Positions 10,337 through 21,589 of a stretch of DNA of 64,000 bases are shown piece by piece (within the stretch, counting starts at the first letter, position 1; each line of letters starts with the position of its first letter). The notes beneath the pieces are model-generated. The model saw only the letters and a list, made by a program, of their open reading frames with translations, was not told where the DNA came from and searched no databases. Made by a program: the position numbers and the translations under genes. This DNA comes from Mantamonas sphyraenae (taxonomy: Eukaryota > CRuMs > Mantamonadidae), in assembly GCA_026936335.1 (NCBI GenBank), contig JAPMXV010000023.1, positions 148,737 through 212,736 on the forward strand. Reading direction: 5' to 3'.

Positions 10337-12829
10337 TCACCGTCGCCTGTGGTCTTTCATCCAGCGGTTCTCATGCGGATAGTCCTCGTCCAGAACCGAA
10401 CGCTTGCCAATGGTCCAGGGCTCGGCGGTGTGCAGAATGCGCAAACGGCGCCTGTCCTTCGTGAACAGCCAGCCGGTGTCGCCCGCGTACGCAAGGTGCT
10501 TGGGGGCCACATCCTTGTTGGTGGCATACAGCGACAGGGTTGCCAAACGAGGCAGCATTTCGTTGTTGTCCATCCACACGAGCGCCGACTCGTCCAGATC
10601 GTGCAGGTAGGACAGGTTGAGTTCTTGCAGCTGCACAAAGCCACCCATGCACAGGGAGGACTGCAAGCCCTCGTTGCTCATCAGCATGCAGCCACTGATG
10701 TCCAGCTCGAGCAGACACGGCGAGAACGCAAGCGTGTACAACGTCATTTCGCTCACCATTGTCTGCGACAGATTGATGGCACAGATGCCCTCAATTGTGG
10801 CCAGCTGAGCCACACCCACGTCGGTCAGCTGCGTGCATGCCTTGAGTGACACTTTGCGCAACGGGGCCTGGTTGACCTCGAGCGCCGCTTCCAGCGTGGC
10901 GTCGTCCAAGGTGTCGTTGCCTGCGAGACGCAGCAGTTTCAGCTGGAGGCAGCGGCTGAGGATGCTGCCCAGCACATTCTGTTGCTGGTTCTGCTGTGCA
11001 GACATGGCCAGATCGCACATCGACAGATCCAACTCCTCCAGCTTGGGACACAGCTCGCCGATGCGGCTGACCGAGGCCGCATCAAAGTAGCGCCCTGCGT
11101 GCAGATCCAGTTTCTGCAGACACCAGCCCGTCTTTTCCAGCAGATGCACCAGGCTGGAGCTGCACACGGCTACGGCCTCATCCACATCTGTCAGAGGGCT
11201 GCACGGCGTCTTGATCCACTTGAGCTTTGACAGCACATGGATCTCCTCTTCCAGCCACGGGTTGTACCCGAGGCGCTCTTCGAGCTCGGCAAACTGCGGG
11301 TCCTTTTCAATGGAAGCCGGAGTCGACTCGTCGTATGCCATCAATGCAGGGGCGCACAGCGACAGCAGATGGCAGTTTGAGTCTGCAAGGATGTCCAGCA
11401 CGGACACGTTGCAGAAAGGAGGCAGCACAAGGTGTTGCAGGCGTGACATGTTGCCCAGCTGCGGCGCAGGCTGGAACAGACCCAGGCATCGGCCAATGTC
11501 CAGCCTGCGTACGTTTCTCTTGTTTTCCAGGGCCTTGGTCAGGGTCGGATCGCCCACACCCAGCGGCGCGATGGCTAGGCGCAGACTGAGCAGCTCCTGG
11601 TCCTGGTCCAATGCGTCCAGGAATGTGGGCGACACAAATGACTTTTTCAGATCTGCTGCTGAAAAGGTGTCGTTGAGGAAGGCAGACACGTTGACGGTCA
11701 GACCAAAGTGCTCGAGAGTGGGTGCCACCATCATGGCCGCCTCTGCCACACGTTTCCAATCCTGCCAGTGGGCCACGTGGTTGATGTCCAGCCAGCGCAG
11801 CTTGTGCAAATCACCCAGGTACGTCCAATACTTGCTCAGCATCGCCTCGGTCTCGCCTTCGTCGCCATGGATGTCCTCAAACGGGAACAGCAGCGTTTCG
11901 TCGCCTGCAAACTCCTCCAAATTGCCCAGCGCTGCCTCCCACCCGGTTTCGTCGTCTGCCTTGAGACCGTATGTGCACTCGCGAAACCTTCCCACATCGT
12001 AGCGCGACACGTTTTCGTTCTGCTGCCAACCCAGCTTGCAGACGCGCAAGTGCGGGGTATCTTTCACCATGTCGACCTTGGAATACACGGCAGAGTGACG
12101 CGATTCGTCGAATGACAGTACGGGTGGTTCGTACTCCACGTGCTCGGTCGCCTTCAGGGTGTGCAGGTTCATGGCAATGATGGAGTTGCGGATGGAGATG
12201 CGTCGCAGCGACCGGCCGCGAATGGCCTTGTGAAGCACTTCCCATGAAGCATGTGGCGAGTTGACCACATCCAAGCTTTCCAACTCTCGCAGCTGACGGA
12301 TCATTTCCTTCACCGAGTTGCCCTGGCGCCGGTCAAAGCCACTCAGAGTCAGGTGACGCACGTCGCGAAAGTTTTCCACCGTCTCCATGATGTAGACGGG
12401 CAGGTAGCGAAAGTTGCGCAGCTCGAGCACGCTTACAGTCTTGCTGTCACCTGCACACTCGGTCACCCACTGGATTTCGTTCCTGTAGGCGATGGCAGCG
12501 AGCAGATTTCGCGTCAACGACTCGACATCGCGTGTGCCTCCGCTCATGGAGCTGTTGTCAAAGCGCAGGCGACCCCACAGCGTCGACGTCGACGCATCCA
12601 CAGCCAGTTTCCATTGTGAGCTCACCAGGCGTAGCCGCAGCCAGTCGGGGGTGTCCAGGAACGTCAGCACACGCTCTGCGAGCTCGGTGGGGATGGTGCC
12701 CAGGTCCAGCACAAACTCGTCGTCGTCTTCGTCGTCGTAGTACTCGTCGTCGACGGAGTACTCACCCTCCTCCTCCTCCTCGTCGATGCTGTGATCGATT
12801 TCCTCAACGGGATCTGGCACTGGTTCCAT
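10337..12829 (-). CDS. F-box and leucine-rich-repeat protein
   Basis: A single exon of 830 aa starts at the ATG at 12829. After a 45-residue acidic leader the F-box lies at ~50-95: IPTELAERVLTFLDTPDWLR, then VSSQWKLAVD. The centre (100-500) has divergent repeats. The last 300 residues contain recognisable LRRs of the F-box/cysteine-containing type, for example PKLEELDLSMCDLA, LKLLRLAGNDTLDD, LRKVSLKACTQLTD, LLELDISGCMLM and LQELNLSYLHDL. F-box/LRR proteins recruit substrates to SCF (SKP1-CUL1) ubiquitin ligases; the substrate cannot be inferred. It lies 65 nt upstream of the RING ligase gene on the same strand, a second ubiquitin-pathway gene, though proximity alone does not link them. No intron is needed. 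Confidence 0.8.
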   Translation of the reverse strand: MEPVPDPVEEIDHSIDEEEEEGEYSVDDEYYDDEDDDEFVLDLGTIPTELAERVLTFLDTPDWLRLRLVSSQWKLAVDASTSTLWGRLRFDNSSMSGGTRDVESLTRNLLAAIAYRNEIQWVTECAGDSKTVSVLELRNFRYLPVYIMETVENFRDVRHLTLSGFDRRQGNSVKEMIRQLRELESLDVVNSPHASWEVLHKAIRGRSLRRISIRNSIIAMNLHTLKATEHVEYEPPVLSFDESRHSAVYSKVDMVKDTPHLRVCKLGWQQNENVSRYDVGRFRECTYGLKADDETGWEAALGNLEEFAGDETLLFPFEDIHGDEGETEAMLSKYWTYLGDLHKLRWLDINHVAHWQDWKRVAEAAMMVAPTLEHFGLTVNVSAFLNDTFSAADLKKSFVSPTFLDALDQDQELLSLRLAIAPLGVGDPTLTKALENKRNVRRLDIGRCLGLFQPAPQLGNMSRLQHLVLPPFCNVSVLDILADSNCHLLSLCAPALMAYDESTPASIEKDPQFAELEERLGYNPWLEEEIHVLSKLKWIKTPCSPLTDVDEAVAVCSSSLVHLLEKTGWCLQKLDLHAGRYFDAASVSRIGELCPKLEELDLSMCDLAMSAQQNQQQNVLGSILSRCLQLKLLRLAGNDTLDDATLEAALEVNQAPLRKVSLKACTQLTDVGVAQLATIEGICAINLSQTMVSEMTLYTLAFSPCLLELDISGCMLMSNEGLQSSLCMGGFVQLQELNLSYLHDLDESALVWMDNNEMLPRLATLSLYATNKDVAPKHLAYAGDTGWLFTKDRRRLRILHTAEPWTIGKRSVLDEDYPHENRWMKDHRRR

Positions 12830-13101
12830 GGACGAATCTGGTTTGAGGTGCCAGGGGGGCCGCCACTGGAGACAACCCTTTCTCAGAAACACCCGCTTCG
12901 GTTTTGGCCAACCAACACCGAACGGACAAGCGCACTTTGCAAACCCAAGAAAGCCTCAAAGACCTTTACACCCCACCACCCCTTGGCGGCGACACCAACC
13001 AACAGCATGGAAGAGAGCAGCGGCAGCAGCGACTCTTCTTCTTCCTCCTCCCACAAGTACCACCAGCGGAGACACGAGACCTATTGCCCACAGCAGGCAG
13101 G
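12830..13101. promoter_or_regulatory. Divergent F-box/kinase intergenic region
   Basis: This is the largest gap between start codons in the window (272 nt). It holds an ATG at 13007 opening a Ser-rich frame (MEESSGSSDSSSSSSHKY) that ends at 13144. That frame is one base out of register with the kinase frame and may be its true N-terminus. The rest is presumed promoter and leader sequence. Confidence 0.4.
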
Positions 13102-13901
13102 ATGTTGGGATTTTCACAGGAGCATGCAGGGATGGCACTGCTAACAGGCGGACGGGGCGAGCAAACCGAGCCCGAACGGGAGTCGCCGCCGATGCGGAAT
13201 TCCTCGCAGGAGGCGCAGCTGGACGACGCGTCCACGCACAAGAATCGATACGTGCACTACAGCAAGCGAAAGTGGAGCGATGCGGAAGACCGGCCGTTTA
13301 CGCGCAAGGAGGACACGGATCTGGGGTGGCGCAAGCAGCAGCGGACGATGGAGACGGACGACAATGCTGAGGTGGCCGGCCGAAAAAAGTTGCCTCTCAG
13401 TGCCCAAGCGCTGCAACTGGGCCAGGACGACGCCATGGTGTGCCACAGCACAAGCAGCAGCCGCGCGAGTGGTGGCACTGGAACTGGCAGTGGTCGAGGT
13501 GGTAGCAGTAGCAGTAGCAGTGGTCGTAGGAGCAGCAACGAGATGATGATGGAGGTGGAGGAGGAGAACGTGGACGAATTGATGGCCCAGCTGCTGGACA
13601 GCCTGCACGAAGACGAACGCGTGCAGCTGCACCAACTGGAAGCCATTGGAGACGATGACACGGTGGCTGAGGGGTCGTTTGGCCATGTGCTTCAACGTAC
13701 ACTGTACAACGAAGCACACCCGGACGGAGTGCGTGTGGCGGTCAAGGTGATGCGTCTGGCAGACGAACGCGCACCCACACGCACCGAAGTGCTGCAGTTT
13801 GCCAGAGAGGTACACATGCTGCAAAAGGCCCAACACGACCACGTCGTGCGCTTCTACGGGGCAGGAGCAGAGTGTGAGGAAGATGACGACGGCGACGAGG
13901 G

Positions 13902-13943
<42 letters not shown>

Positions 13944-14834
13944 TGACAATGACACACGACATCGCTGTGGTGGTGGACGTGAGGATTTGGACGACGACGA
14001 TGATGATGACGGAGCACTGGAGGAGGAGGAGGAGGACGGGGAGGAGGAGGTAGACGAAGGCGAACGAGTTACGAAGCGGCGTGGCAGGTACAGTTTGTTT
14101 CTGGTGACCGAACTGCTGGAATGTGGCGATCTGAGCATGCCCAGCGGATTGCACAGGGACGGCGCAGACGGTGCAAGCAATGCAGCAGCAGCAGCAGCAG
14201 CAGCAAACGGCACTATCTCCTGGGTCGTGGTGGGCTGATCTGCAGCATCGGCCTGGGTGTCGCCAACGCCCTCAACTGGCTCCATGAGTTGGGCATGGTG
14301 CACCACGACGTCAAGTGCAGCAATGTGCTGCTGGACCGCAACTTTGAACCGAGGCTGTGTGACTTTGGCCTGGCCAGCATGGCCGAGGAGCATGAGAAGC
14401 GCACTGTGGGCGCCGCACGGTACCTGGCACCAGAAATCAAGCGAGGCGAAGCGTTTGACGCAAAGGTCGACGTGTATGCCTTTGCCCTCATGCTGTGGGA
14501 GATGATTGCAGGCAGGCAGGCGTTTGCACAGTACGGCAACGACTCGTTGCGCGAGCTGGCTGCACGCGTCGCCGACGTCGAGTCTCCCCTACGCGAGAGC
14601 CTGGATGGCTGGCAGTTCCACGACATGCCCGACGACCTGCTCCAGCTCATCCGTGACTGCTGGGCCGCACGCGGATGCGACAGACCCGCCATGTCCGAGG
14701 TTGTCGAACGCCTCGCCGCCATGGATTGCCAACCTGCAACCTCGGAAGACTGCAGCTGGCTTTGGGACCATCGGTTCATCCGTGACCTCACCGTTAGCAC
14801 CAGCTACGACGATCTGGCAAACATCATCGAATGA
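13102..14834 (+). CDS. TKL-like protein kinase with acidic insert (frame broken near 14232)
   Basis: A long disordered N-terminus precedes a kinase domain. The first frame (to TGA at 14238) carries the glycine loop EGSFGHVLQ, the lysine strand VAVKVMRL, helix C EVHMLQKA, an inserted poly-Ser plus Asp/Glu tract, and the hinge LFLVTELLECGDL. The second frame continues with GVANALNWLH, the catalytic loop HHDVKCSNVLLD, CDFGLAS, LAPEI and DVYAFALMLWEMI. The halves are complementary parts of one domain in frames one base apart; an extra G in the run 14232-14234 would join them. No intron explains the join without deleting the hinge. The catalytic loop has HHD instead of HRD. The start is the first in-frame ATG; an ATG at 13007, also one base out of frame, might be the true start. 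Substrates are unknown. Confidence 0.72.
13905..13940 (+). repeat. (CAG)12 microsatellite inside the kinase gene
   Basis: Twelve perfect CAG units, read as AGC, encode a poly-Ser run in the insert between the helix-C/beta-4 region and the hinge of the kinase. A second, shorter GCA/CAG run at 14181-14207 encodes poly-Ala and lies 25 nt before the frame break. Similar AGC tracts encode poly-Ser in AAGAB (~2485-2520) and the VPS9 protein (~20263-20291). Confidence 0.9.
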
Positions 14835-14957
14835 AGAACAAAATTGATTGCGCGCAAAGCTGCTGCAACGCGTTCAAACACCAGAAGGTCCATGTTGAGG
14901 CGCAAGAGCTGTGGAACGTGTTTCATTCTCCGTGAGAGGACATTCATTCAACACATC

Positions 14958-17900
14958 TCAGTGACCCACGTGCAGGTGTGCCGTGGCGTGGTGACGTTGG
15001 CCATCCTTGGGCGACGTGCCATGCATGGTGCCCTGCAGGGCGCTGACGGTAGCCAGGTCCGACGAGGTGCGCTTGCGATTCGACTTGCGTCCTACAGACA
15101 CGCTGGCCACTGCGCCAAAGCCTCCCATGCCGTCAACAGCAGCTGCGGCTGTGGGCGACTCGCCACGCACGCTTTCTTCCCGCTCCTTGTCCAGCTTGAG
15201 CAGATCGGTGGCGCCAGAGAATTTGTCCAACTGTTGCAGCTCAAACTCCTTGAACTGCTCCAGGTCGTTCATCAGCAGGTCACGCGACCAGCGGCGTTGC
15301 TTGCGTACGTTGAAGCTCACCTTTGTGTCGCCGTCCTTCTTGGCCTGCTCTTCCTCTTCCTTGGTCTGCGTGATCTGCAGCATGATGTTCTTGTCCGAGT
15401 CGTGCAGGTCGCGCTGCACAAGGAAGATTTCGAGAATGAGGGCCACCACCAAGTTGACCACAATCATGACCACAATGATGGTGAAAATGACAAAGAAGTA
15501 CGACGCGTACGGGTTCGTGGCTTCCATGTGCGCGTACATCACGCCATGCCAATTGCTTGTCGTCAGCAGCTGGAACAGCACAATGTACGACGAGCCAATG
15601 TTGTCAAAGTTAAAGTCCTTGATGGACGAGGCGTACGTGCCCTGCGCAGCTGTGCGGTGCGCAATCTTGGCATACGCGCCGCCAAACACCTCCATGCCGA
15701 TGCCTGCGAAGAAATAGAAAATGATGATGATGAGGAAGCACATGGTGGTGAACGCAGGCACAATGCGCACAAACGTGCTGATGAGCACGCGGAAGCGGCG
15801 GCCCGTGGCAAACACGCGCAGCGAACGGAAGCCGCGCACGAGCTTGAGCAAGCGGAAGACGACCACCAGCCGTGCCGAGCCTGCGCCTTGGCCATTGGTG
15901 AGCACAAACGGGAGCACAAACGACACCCAGCTCATGACGACAATGAGGGCGTCAAACTGGTTCCAGCCGTCGCTGAAGTAACCGTGCAGGCCGAGGGCAA
16001 TCAGCTTCAGGAACATTTCCAGCGTAAAGAGGCACAGGATGATGAGGTCAAACGTGTCCAGCACCGCCTCTTCTTGTGCGCTGATGCCGTACCGGTACAG
16101 GCAGAGCACGATGGTGTTTACAAGGATGAGGACAAGCACACCTGTGGTGAAGGCAGAGTGCGTGGTGATCTTCTGAAACGTGTCGCGATGCAGGTTCTCG
16201 TTGCACCACTTGCGCCAAGTGGCCGGGAAGAAGAGGTCGATGTCGGTGAGCTTGGTGAAGCGCAGGAGCATGAGGTCACAAAACTCAAAGAATTCGAGGA
16301 CGTCAATGGTGCCGCTGTTGTCCGTGTCCAGGGTCTCGAACAGCAGGCGGATCTGCCGAGGCAAGATGTCTGGCTTGAGCTTGATCATGAGGCTCTCCCA
16401 CACCTCGAGGGTGACGTAGCCCTTGCCCTCGTCGAGGGTGTGGAAGGCGGCCATGAGTGCGCGGCGTTCCTTGACGCGGTCGTGGAGGACCTGACGCTGC
16501 ATCTGGACCTTGTAGGCGTCGTAAACGACGGCAATGAGCACAGAGAGACCGATGTACAGGCCGATGACGATGAAGATGATGAAAAACAGGGAGTAGGCCG
16601 GGGACTGGCGATAGGCCGGCACCATGACGCCTGGGTAGTTTTCGGTGGTGATGAGCGCAAACAGGGCGAGGAGAGCAGAGGGAAAGTCGTCAAAGTTTTC
16701 GATGGCGACGCTGCCGTCCGGGTTGCGGTAAACGCCTGCAAAGAGCTGGACGCCGGCGATGGCAAAGACGATGAGGAGGCCGAGGATGACGCCGGCCATC
16801 TCGGCAATGTTGGGCACGGTCTTGACAAAGGTGTTGAGCACGTTGCGCATCTTGTGGTGAAAGATGAGGAGGAGCAAGCCGCGGAGCGGGCGTGTGATGT
16901 GCACGGTGGCGAAGCCCGAGGCGCCGTAGATGATGGTGTCGATGAGGAGGACGAGGGTAAAGATGAGTTGGAAGTAGTTGCGCTTCTTTTTGAAGAAGTA
17001 CTTGGGCCCCATCTGGTAGAAGTTCATGGCAAAGTCTGTCAGTTCGACGACGATGCAGCACCATTCGATGATGTAGGCAATCATCTCGTAGGGAGATGTG
17101 TTTGTGGACCGGAGGGCGGAGGAAGGCGACTCGAGGACAATGACACACATGTGGAGGAGGACGGCCAGGTAGAGGAGTCCGCGCCACTGGTCGCTGAACA
17201 TAAAGTTGTACACGCGGAGAGGCCACTTGGAGAGACGGTGAGATTTGACGGTACGGCCATTGATGGCTTCGTTGATGTAATGTGTGGCACGGTCGAGGCG
17301 CTGCTCGGCCGTCTTGGGCTGCGACTTTGTGTGAAGCCAGAAGCCTCCCTTGTCCTTCTTCTTCTTCATTGGAGTGGCACCATCGAGGGAGCCTGCTGCG
17401 TCGGCCATCTCTGCGTCCTTCTTGGCCGAGGTTTCGTCTGGAGGAGGAGTTGTGTCATGTGCATGGGGGGGCGGTGGGTTGCACGGGGGAACGAGGGGGC
17501 ATCAGTGTCAGAAGTGGGTGTGTGTGGGAGCACGGCAGACGGGGGAACGGGGTGAGAGGGACGTCGAGGGATCGGCAGGCAGGAGGGGTGGACATACGCT
17601 GGACAATGAGGCGATCGAGGTCATGGGCACTGGACTTTTTCGAGCCTCGGAGGTACTGGTCGAGGGCGACGTTGTCGGCCTGCTGGACAATGTTGCCGAC
17701 AAGGCCGACTGTGGGAGACGGGAGGGATGGACGGGTTGGGTACAGGAGCAGTGTGTGAGCAGACTGGATAGGGAGGAAATGGGAGGTGGGCGCTTGACGG
17801 GCGGGGAGGAAAAGTGCGCTTTTTCACAAAAACATGCGTCGGCTCACAGGCGTGCAATTTCGGGACGTGTGTGCAAGGGTAGACAGGGAGAGGAGGCAAG

Positions 17901-19042
17901 GGGAAAAGGGCCAAGGGACGTCAGGGCAGAGGGTGGCCCAGGGACGACATGTGGGAGGTGGCAGATGCGCAGGGATGGGAAATGGGAAGCGAAGGAAGCG
18001 AAGGCGAGGAGGCGGTTGAGAAATGAAACGGTGGAGTTGGGAAATCCGAGCCAAGAAAGGCAAACGGCGGCTCAAGGCAAGGCCAAAGCAAGTTGCGGGC
18101 GAGAGGAGGGCACTTACGTCCTTGGAGGGCCATGGCAACCTCGTTCTTGTTGCGGAGAAAGAGGGGCTGGTGTGGTTCGGCCTGTGTGGAGCCGCCGGAA
18201 CGTCGCTTGACCTTGTTCATGGCGCCCTTGAGAGCCTTGGTGGCCTTGTTTCCCTTGTTTTCCTTCTTCTTGTGCTCTTTGCTGAGGTCACCGAGACGCA
18301 TGACACGATCGAGCTCAGGGTTCTTGCGAGCGGCACTGCCTCCGCGCAAGGAGGACTTCAGTTCCATGGCCTGTGCGACGGTGCTGTCGGTGCGCTCCAA
18401 ACTCGCACCGGAAGGGAAGCGCACATTGCGCGCCGACTTGCGGCGTACAGGTTGTGGCACGGCAGCATCGGTGGCCTTTGTGGCAGATGCGTCGCCCTCA
18501 GCTGCGTCTGTGTCCATATTGTCGTCGCCCTGCGGCTCGTTCGAGTCGGCGTGGGGTCCTGCGAGGATTCCGGGATTTGCCTCCCGCTCGTCTTTGTCTT
18601 CTTCAGCGTCGGCTTCGTCGTCCTCCTCCTCTTCCTGCTGTGCTGCCTGATGGCCACTGAGCTGGTTATCGCTGTCGTTGCTGCCGTCGCTATCGTCGTC
18701 GTCGTCGTCGTCGTCGTCGTCTTCGTCGGCGAGCTGTTGCTCCTCGACTCCGTCGTCGACGGCCGGTGTCTGCGACTGGTCGTCGCTCTCAGCGTCAACA
18801 CCGGTGTCTGCAGCGTCGCTGGCGTCTGCTGCGTCTGCGGCTTGCATTTGCATAGCCACTGCGTCGGTGTTGGTGTTGGTTGTGTCTTCCAAAGCAATCT
18901 CTTCGGCGTCGATGCTGGCGTTGCTCGTGCGCGAGCCGCGGCGATTGAGCGCGCCACGCAGACCCTGGCTACCGTGGCGAACGGCAGACTGGGCTTTACG
19001 GATGACGGCTGTCTTTTCCGGAGTACTTCCTGTGTCAGACAT
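14958..19042 (-). CDS. Two-pore channel (TPC) with EF-hand linker and acidic N-terminal extension
   Basis: Exons 19042-18118, 17708-17598 and 17437-14958 (introns 409 and 160 nt, both phase 1) encode 1171 aa. Residues 1-345 are disordered and acidic with a basic end. Two six-TM ion-channel repeats follow. The first pore has TTENYPGVMVPAY (~609), as in TPC filters; the second has LLTTSNWHGVMYAHM (~971). Repeat II S4 carries regularly spaced arginines (RLLKLVRGFRSLRVFATGRR). Between the repeats are two EF-hands (~677 and ~718), the second with a canonical DTDNSGTIDVLE loop, as in plant vacuolar TPC1. TPCs are endolysosomal or vacuolar cation channels gated by voltage, Ca2+ or lipids. The start at 19042 relies on two good splice junctions; a shorter protein starting at the ATG at 17408 would still contain the whole channel. 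Confidence 0.88.
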
Positions 19043-19159
19043 TCCAGTCGGTGTCGGTGTTTGTCTGCGGTGGTGGGTGGAAGGTTGGGTGGCGGCGCGC
19101 CACCACCCACCAACGCAAACCGAAAACGTGTTGGCCACCCGCGGAGCACAGGCGCCAAG

Positions 19160-20259
19160 ATGAACATTGTGGAGTTTGAAAAGGAGAACAACGCACTGCT
19201 GACGTATCTCAAGTACCAAACGGAGGATTTGCTTGTGTGGAGGGCGATCGTGCGGCACAGGCCTGCGATCCTTGTGCCTCACTCGGCCGAGATGGACAAG
19301 GTGTTGCCACTGACCAAGGCATTTGCACGCAACCACGTGGCGCTGATGTCAGACGACGTCTCTGGAAGCGAGCAGGACGAAGAAGCCTGGGCTGTGCATC
19401 GGCGCTTTGTGACGCTGTCCGGGTTGTCAGGCCTGGTGTTCCCCAAGGACAACCGGTTGACCGTGCTGCAGGCGCCTTCGGGCATTACGTCGCCCTCGCT
19501 GTCGCGTCTCAAGACACTGGTGCATTCGGGTGAGTGGGGCGAGAGCGAGGCGTGGTGGGAGAGGGCATCCGCCACGGGGCGTGTACGCAAAGCAAGGATG
19601 CTGACTCACAAACGGACACATGGACACCACCGGTGAAATCACACCTCGATGACGCATGGCATGTGTGTGCGCCGTCTGTGTGTGGCCAACCAGATCCCGT
19701 GTTTCGGATGTGGGAGCAGCTGAAGGACAAGGCTGCGGCTGCGGCGGCGCTCCACTCGCCGTATGTGATGCGAGAGGCGGAAGTGGAAGTGACGGTGCCG
19801 GAAATGATTGCAAACGACCTGCAGATGGACGAGGAGGAGGAGAGGGTGTACACCCTGCCGCTGTATCTGATCTCTGCAGTGGTCAAGTGCGACACGGGCC
19901 TGGAGGACGTTGTGGAGAGCAGCGAGGGCAGCGGGAGCAGTGCCGGAGGGGTCAGTGGCACCAAAGACGATGAGAAAGTGCGCACACGGGACGACTCTGC
20001 GCTGGCTGGGGGCAGCGGACGTGGGGCGAGTGCAGCGAGGGCGGCTGTGGCGGAGCAGCAGCGCGGCCTGGCGAAGCGAAGCGTGTCCCTAAGCGCAGCA
20101 CAGGGCAAAGAGAAATTGCGCAAGGAGAACAATTTGCAGATGGCAGTGGAGGAGAGCAGGTCGGCAACAAGCAAGGGTGGCTCGTCGTTCTTCTCGTCCT
20201 TGCAAGTGAAGGAACCGCACGTCGGAGGCACAGACGAGGAGGTTCAGGTGACAGCCGAG

Positions 20260-20296
<37 letters not shown>

Positions 20297-21549
20297 GTGG
20301 CGATGGAAGTGGAGGAGGAGGAAGCAGTGGCAGCGGAAACACACGGACACGCAAGGCAAGCGATGCAGTGGCAGCGGAAGAGGTGGAACAAGAATCGCCA
20401 AGCAAAGAGGGCAAAACGACGACCACGGGCTCCATCAGCTTCCAGAGCTTTCTGTCCAAGATGAAGAACGCAGCCGCAAGAGATGTGGTGATTTCGCTGA
20501 AGCAGTTTATTCAGCGGTTTCGGCTGCTGCCCGAGACACTGAGCAGCGACGAGCTCGCGGCAGAGCTGACTGGGTTTATCGAAACGACGATGGAGGAGCT
20601 TGTGGAACACCCGCTGTGGCGTAATGCAAGCGAGCTGGAGATGGAAAACACGCTGGAGGGCCTGGAGAAGTATCTGCTGACAAAGGTGTACAACCGTGCG
20701 TTTGCGCCACGCGGAGAGACAGACCACGAGAGGGACTGGGAAGTGAGCATGCACCTACGCTGCCTGCAGTTTGTGGGGCCCAAGCAGCTGGACGTGGAGG
20801 GGGAGCTCGTGAAGAACGAAAACTTTGAGCTGGCAAAAGGAGAGTTGCAGAAGATCAATTCGTTCAAGGCGCCCCTGGACAAACTGATCTGCATTTTGAA
20901 CACATGCCGGCTGATTGGTCGCATTTTGGACGCACACAAGGAAGGGGCAGGGGCGGACGAGTTTCTGCCGCTGCTGGTGCTTGTGATTCTGCAAGCGAAC
21001 CCGCCGCACCTGGTATCGAACCTGGAGTATGTGAGTGCGTTTAGGAATAGCGGAGGCATGGCGGGCGAGACGATGTACTATTACACACAGGTGTGGAGTG
21101 CAGTGCAGTACCTGCGGGATCTGAAAGGGGCCAAGCAGTTGAGTGGAATGGAGCAGGAGGAGTTTGACAGGCTGTACCAGGGCAACCAAAAGCGTCTGGA
21201 GGCCGAAATGGGCGGAGAGAGTGTAGACGACGAGCACACAGGGCAGTGGGAGGTGGTGTCGAGCAGTGTGCGGCCCACCGGAGTCGGAGAGGCGGGAATG
21301 AGCACACCGACACATGGGATGGGCAACAGCAGCGCCTTGGGTGGCTTGGGAGGCAGCAACGTAACGCCGGCCAAGAGCGAACTGGTGCAGGAGCTGGTGC
21401 AGCCGGACGATCGCTTTCTGCAGATGGATTTCGACCAGCTGACCATGGCAGACGTGAAGGAGCTTTTGGAGAAGTATCAGAGGTTGGTGCATGAGCGTGA
21501 TGTGTTGCGTCTGTTGGTGGGGCAGCTGAAGGAGCAATTGGGACAATGA
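19160..21549 (+). CDS. VPS9-domain Rab guanine-nucleotide exchange factor
   Basis: Exons 19160-19529 and 19694-21549 (164-nt intron, GTGAGT donor, phase 1) encode 741 aa. Residues 1-370 are poorly conserved and include a poly-Ser tract encoded by AGC repeats. The helical bundle and VPS9 domain span ~370-600: SLKQFIQRFRLLPETLSSDE, then APLDKLICILNTCRLIGRIL, ADEFLPLLVLVILQANPP, LEYVSAFRN and MYYYTQVWSAV. The Asp of ADEFLP, the Pro, and the Tyr/Thr pair of YYYT correspond to the catalytic residues known from Rabex-5. The last 60 residues form a coiled coil. VPS9 proteins activate Rab5-family GTPases on endosomes. It is divergent from the TPC gene (117 nt between starts) and followed after 40 nt by NT5DC1 on the same strand. 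Confidence 0.86.
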
Positions 21550-21589
21550 GCGGCGAGTCTGCCAACAAAAAGAAACATCCGTGCAGAGA

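Noticed and set aside
14088-14207. A GTACAG...CAG intron that would restore the kinase frame
   Set aside because: It would splice out the conserved hinge segment LFLVTELLECGDL, which must be coding in a kinase.
14844-17555. A 903-codon open frame on the + strand opposite the two-pore channel
   Set aside because: Composition (Val/Glu/Asp/His rich, no domain) is that of the antisense of membrane-protein codons; the opposite strand encodes an unmistakable channel.
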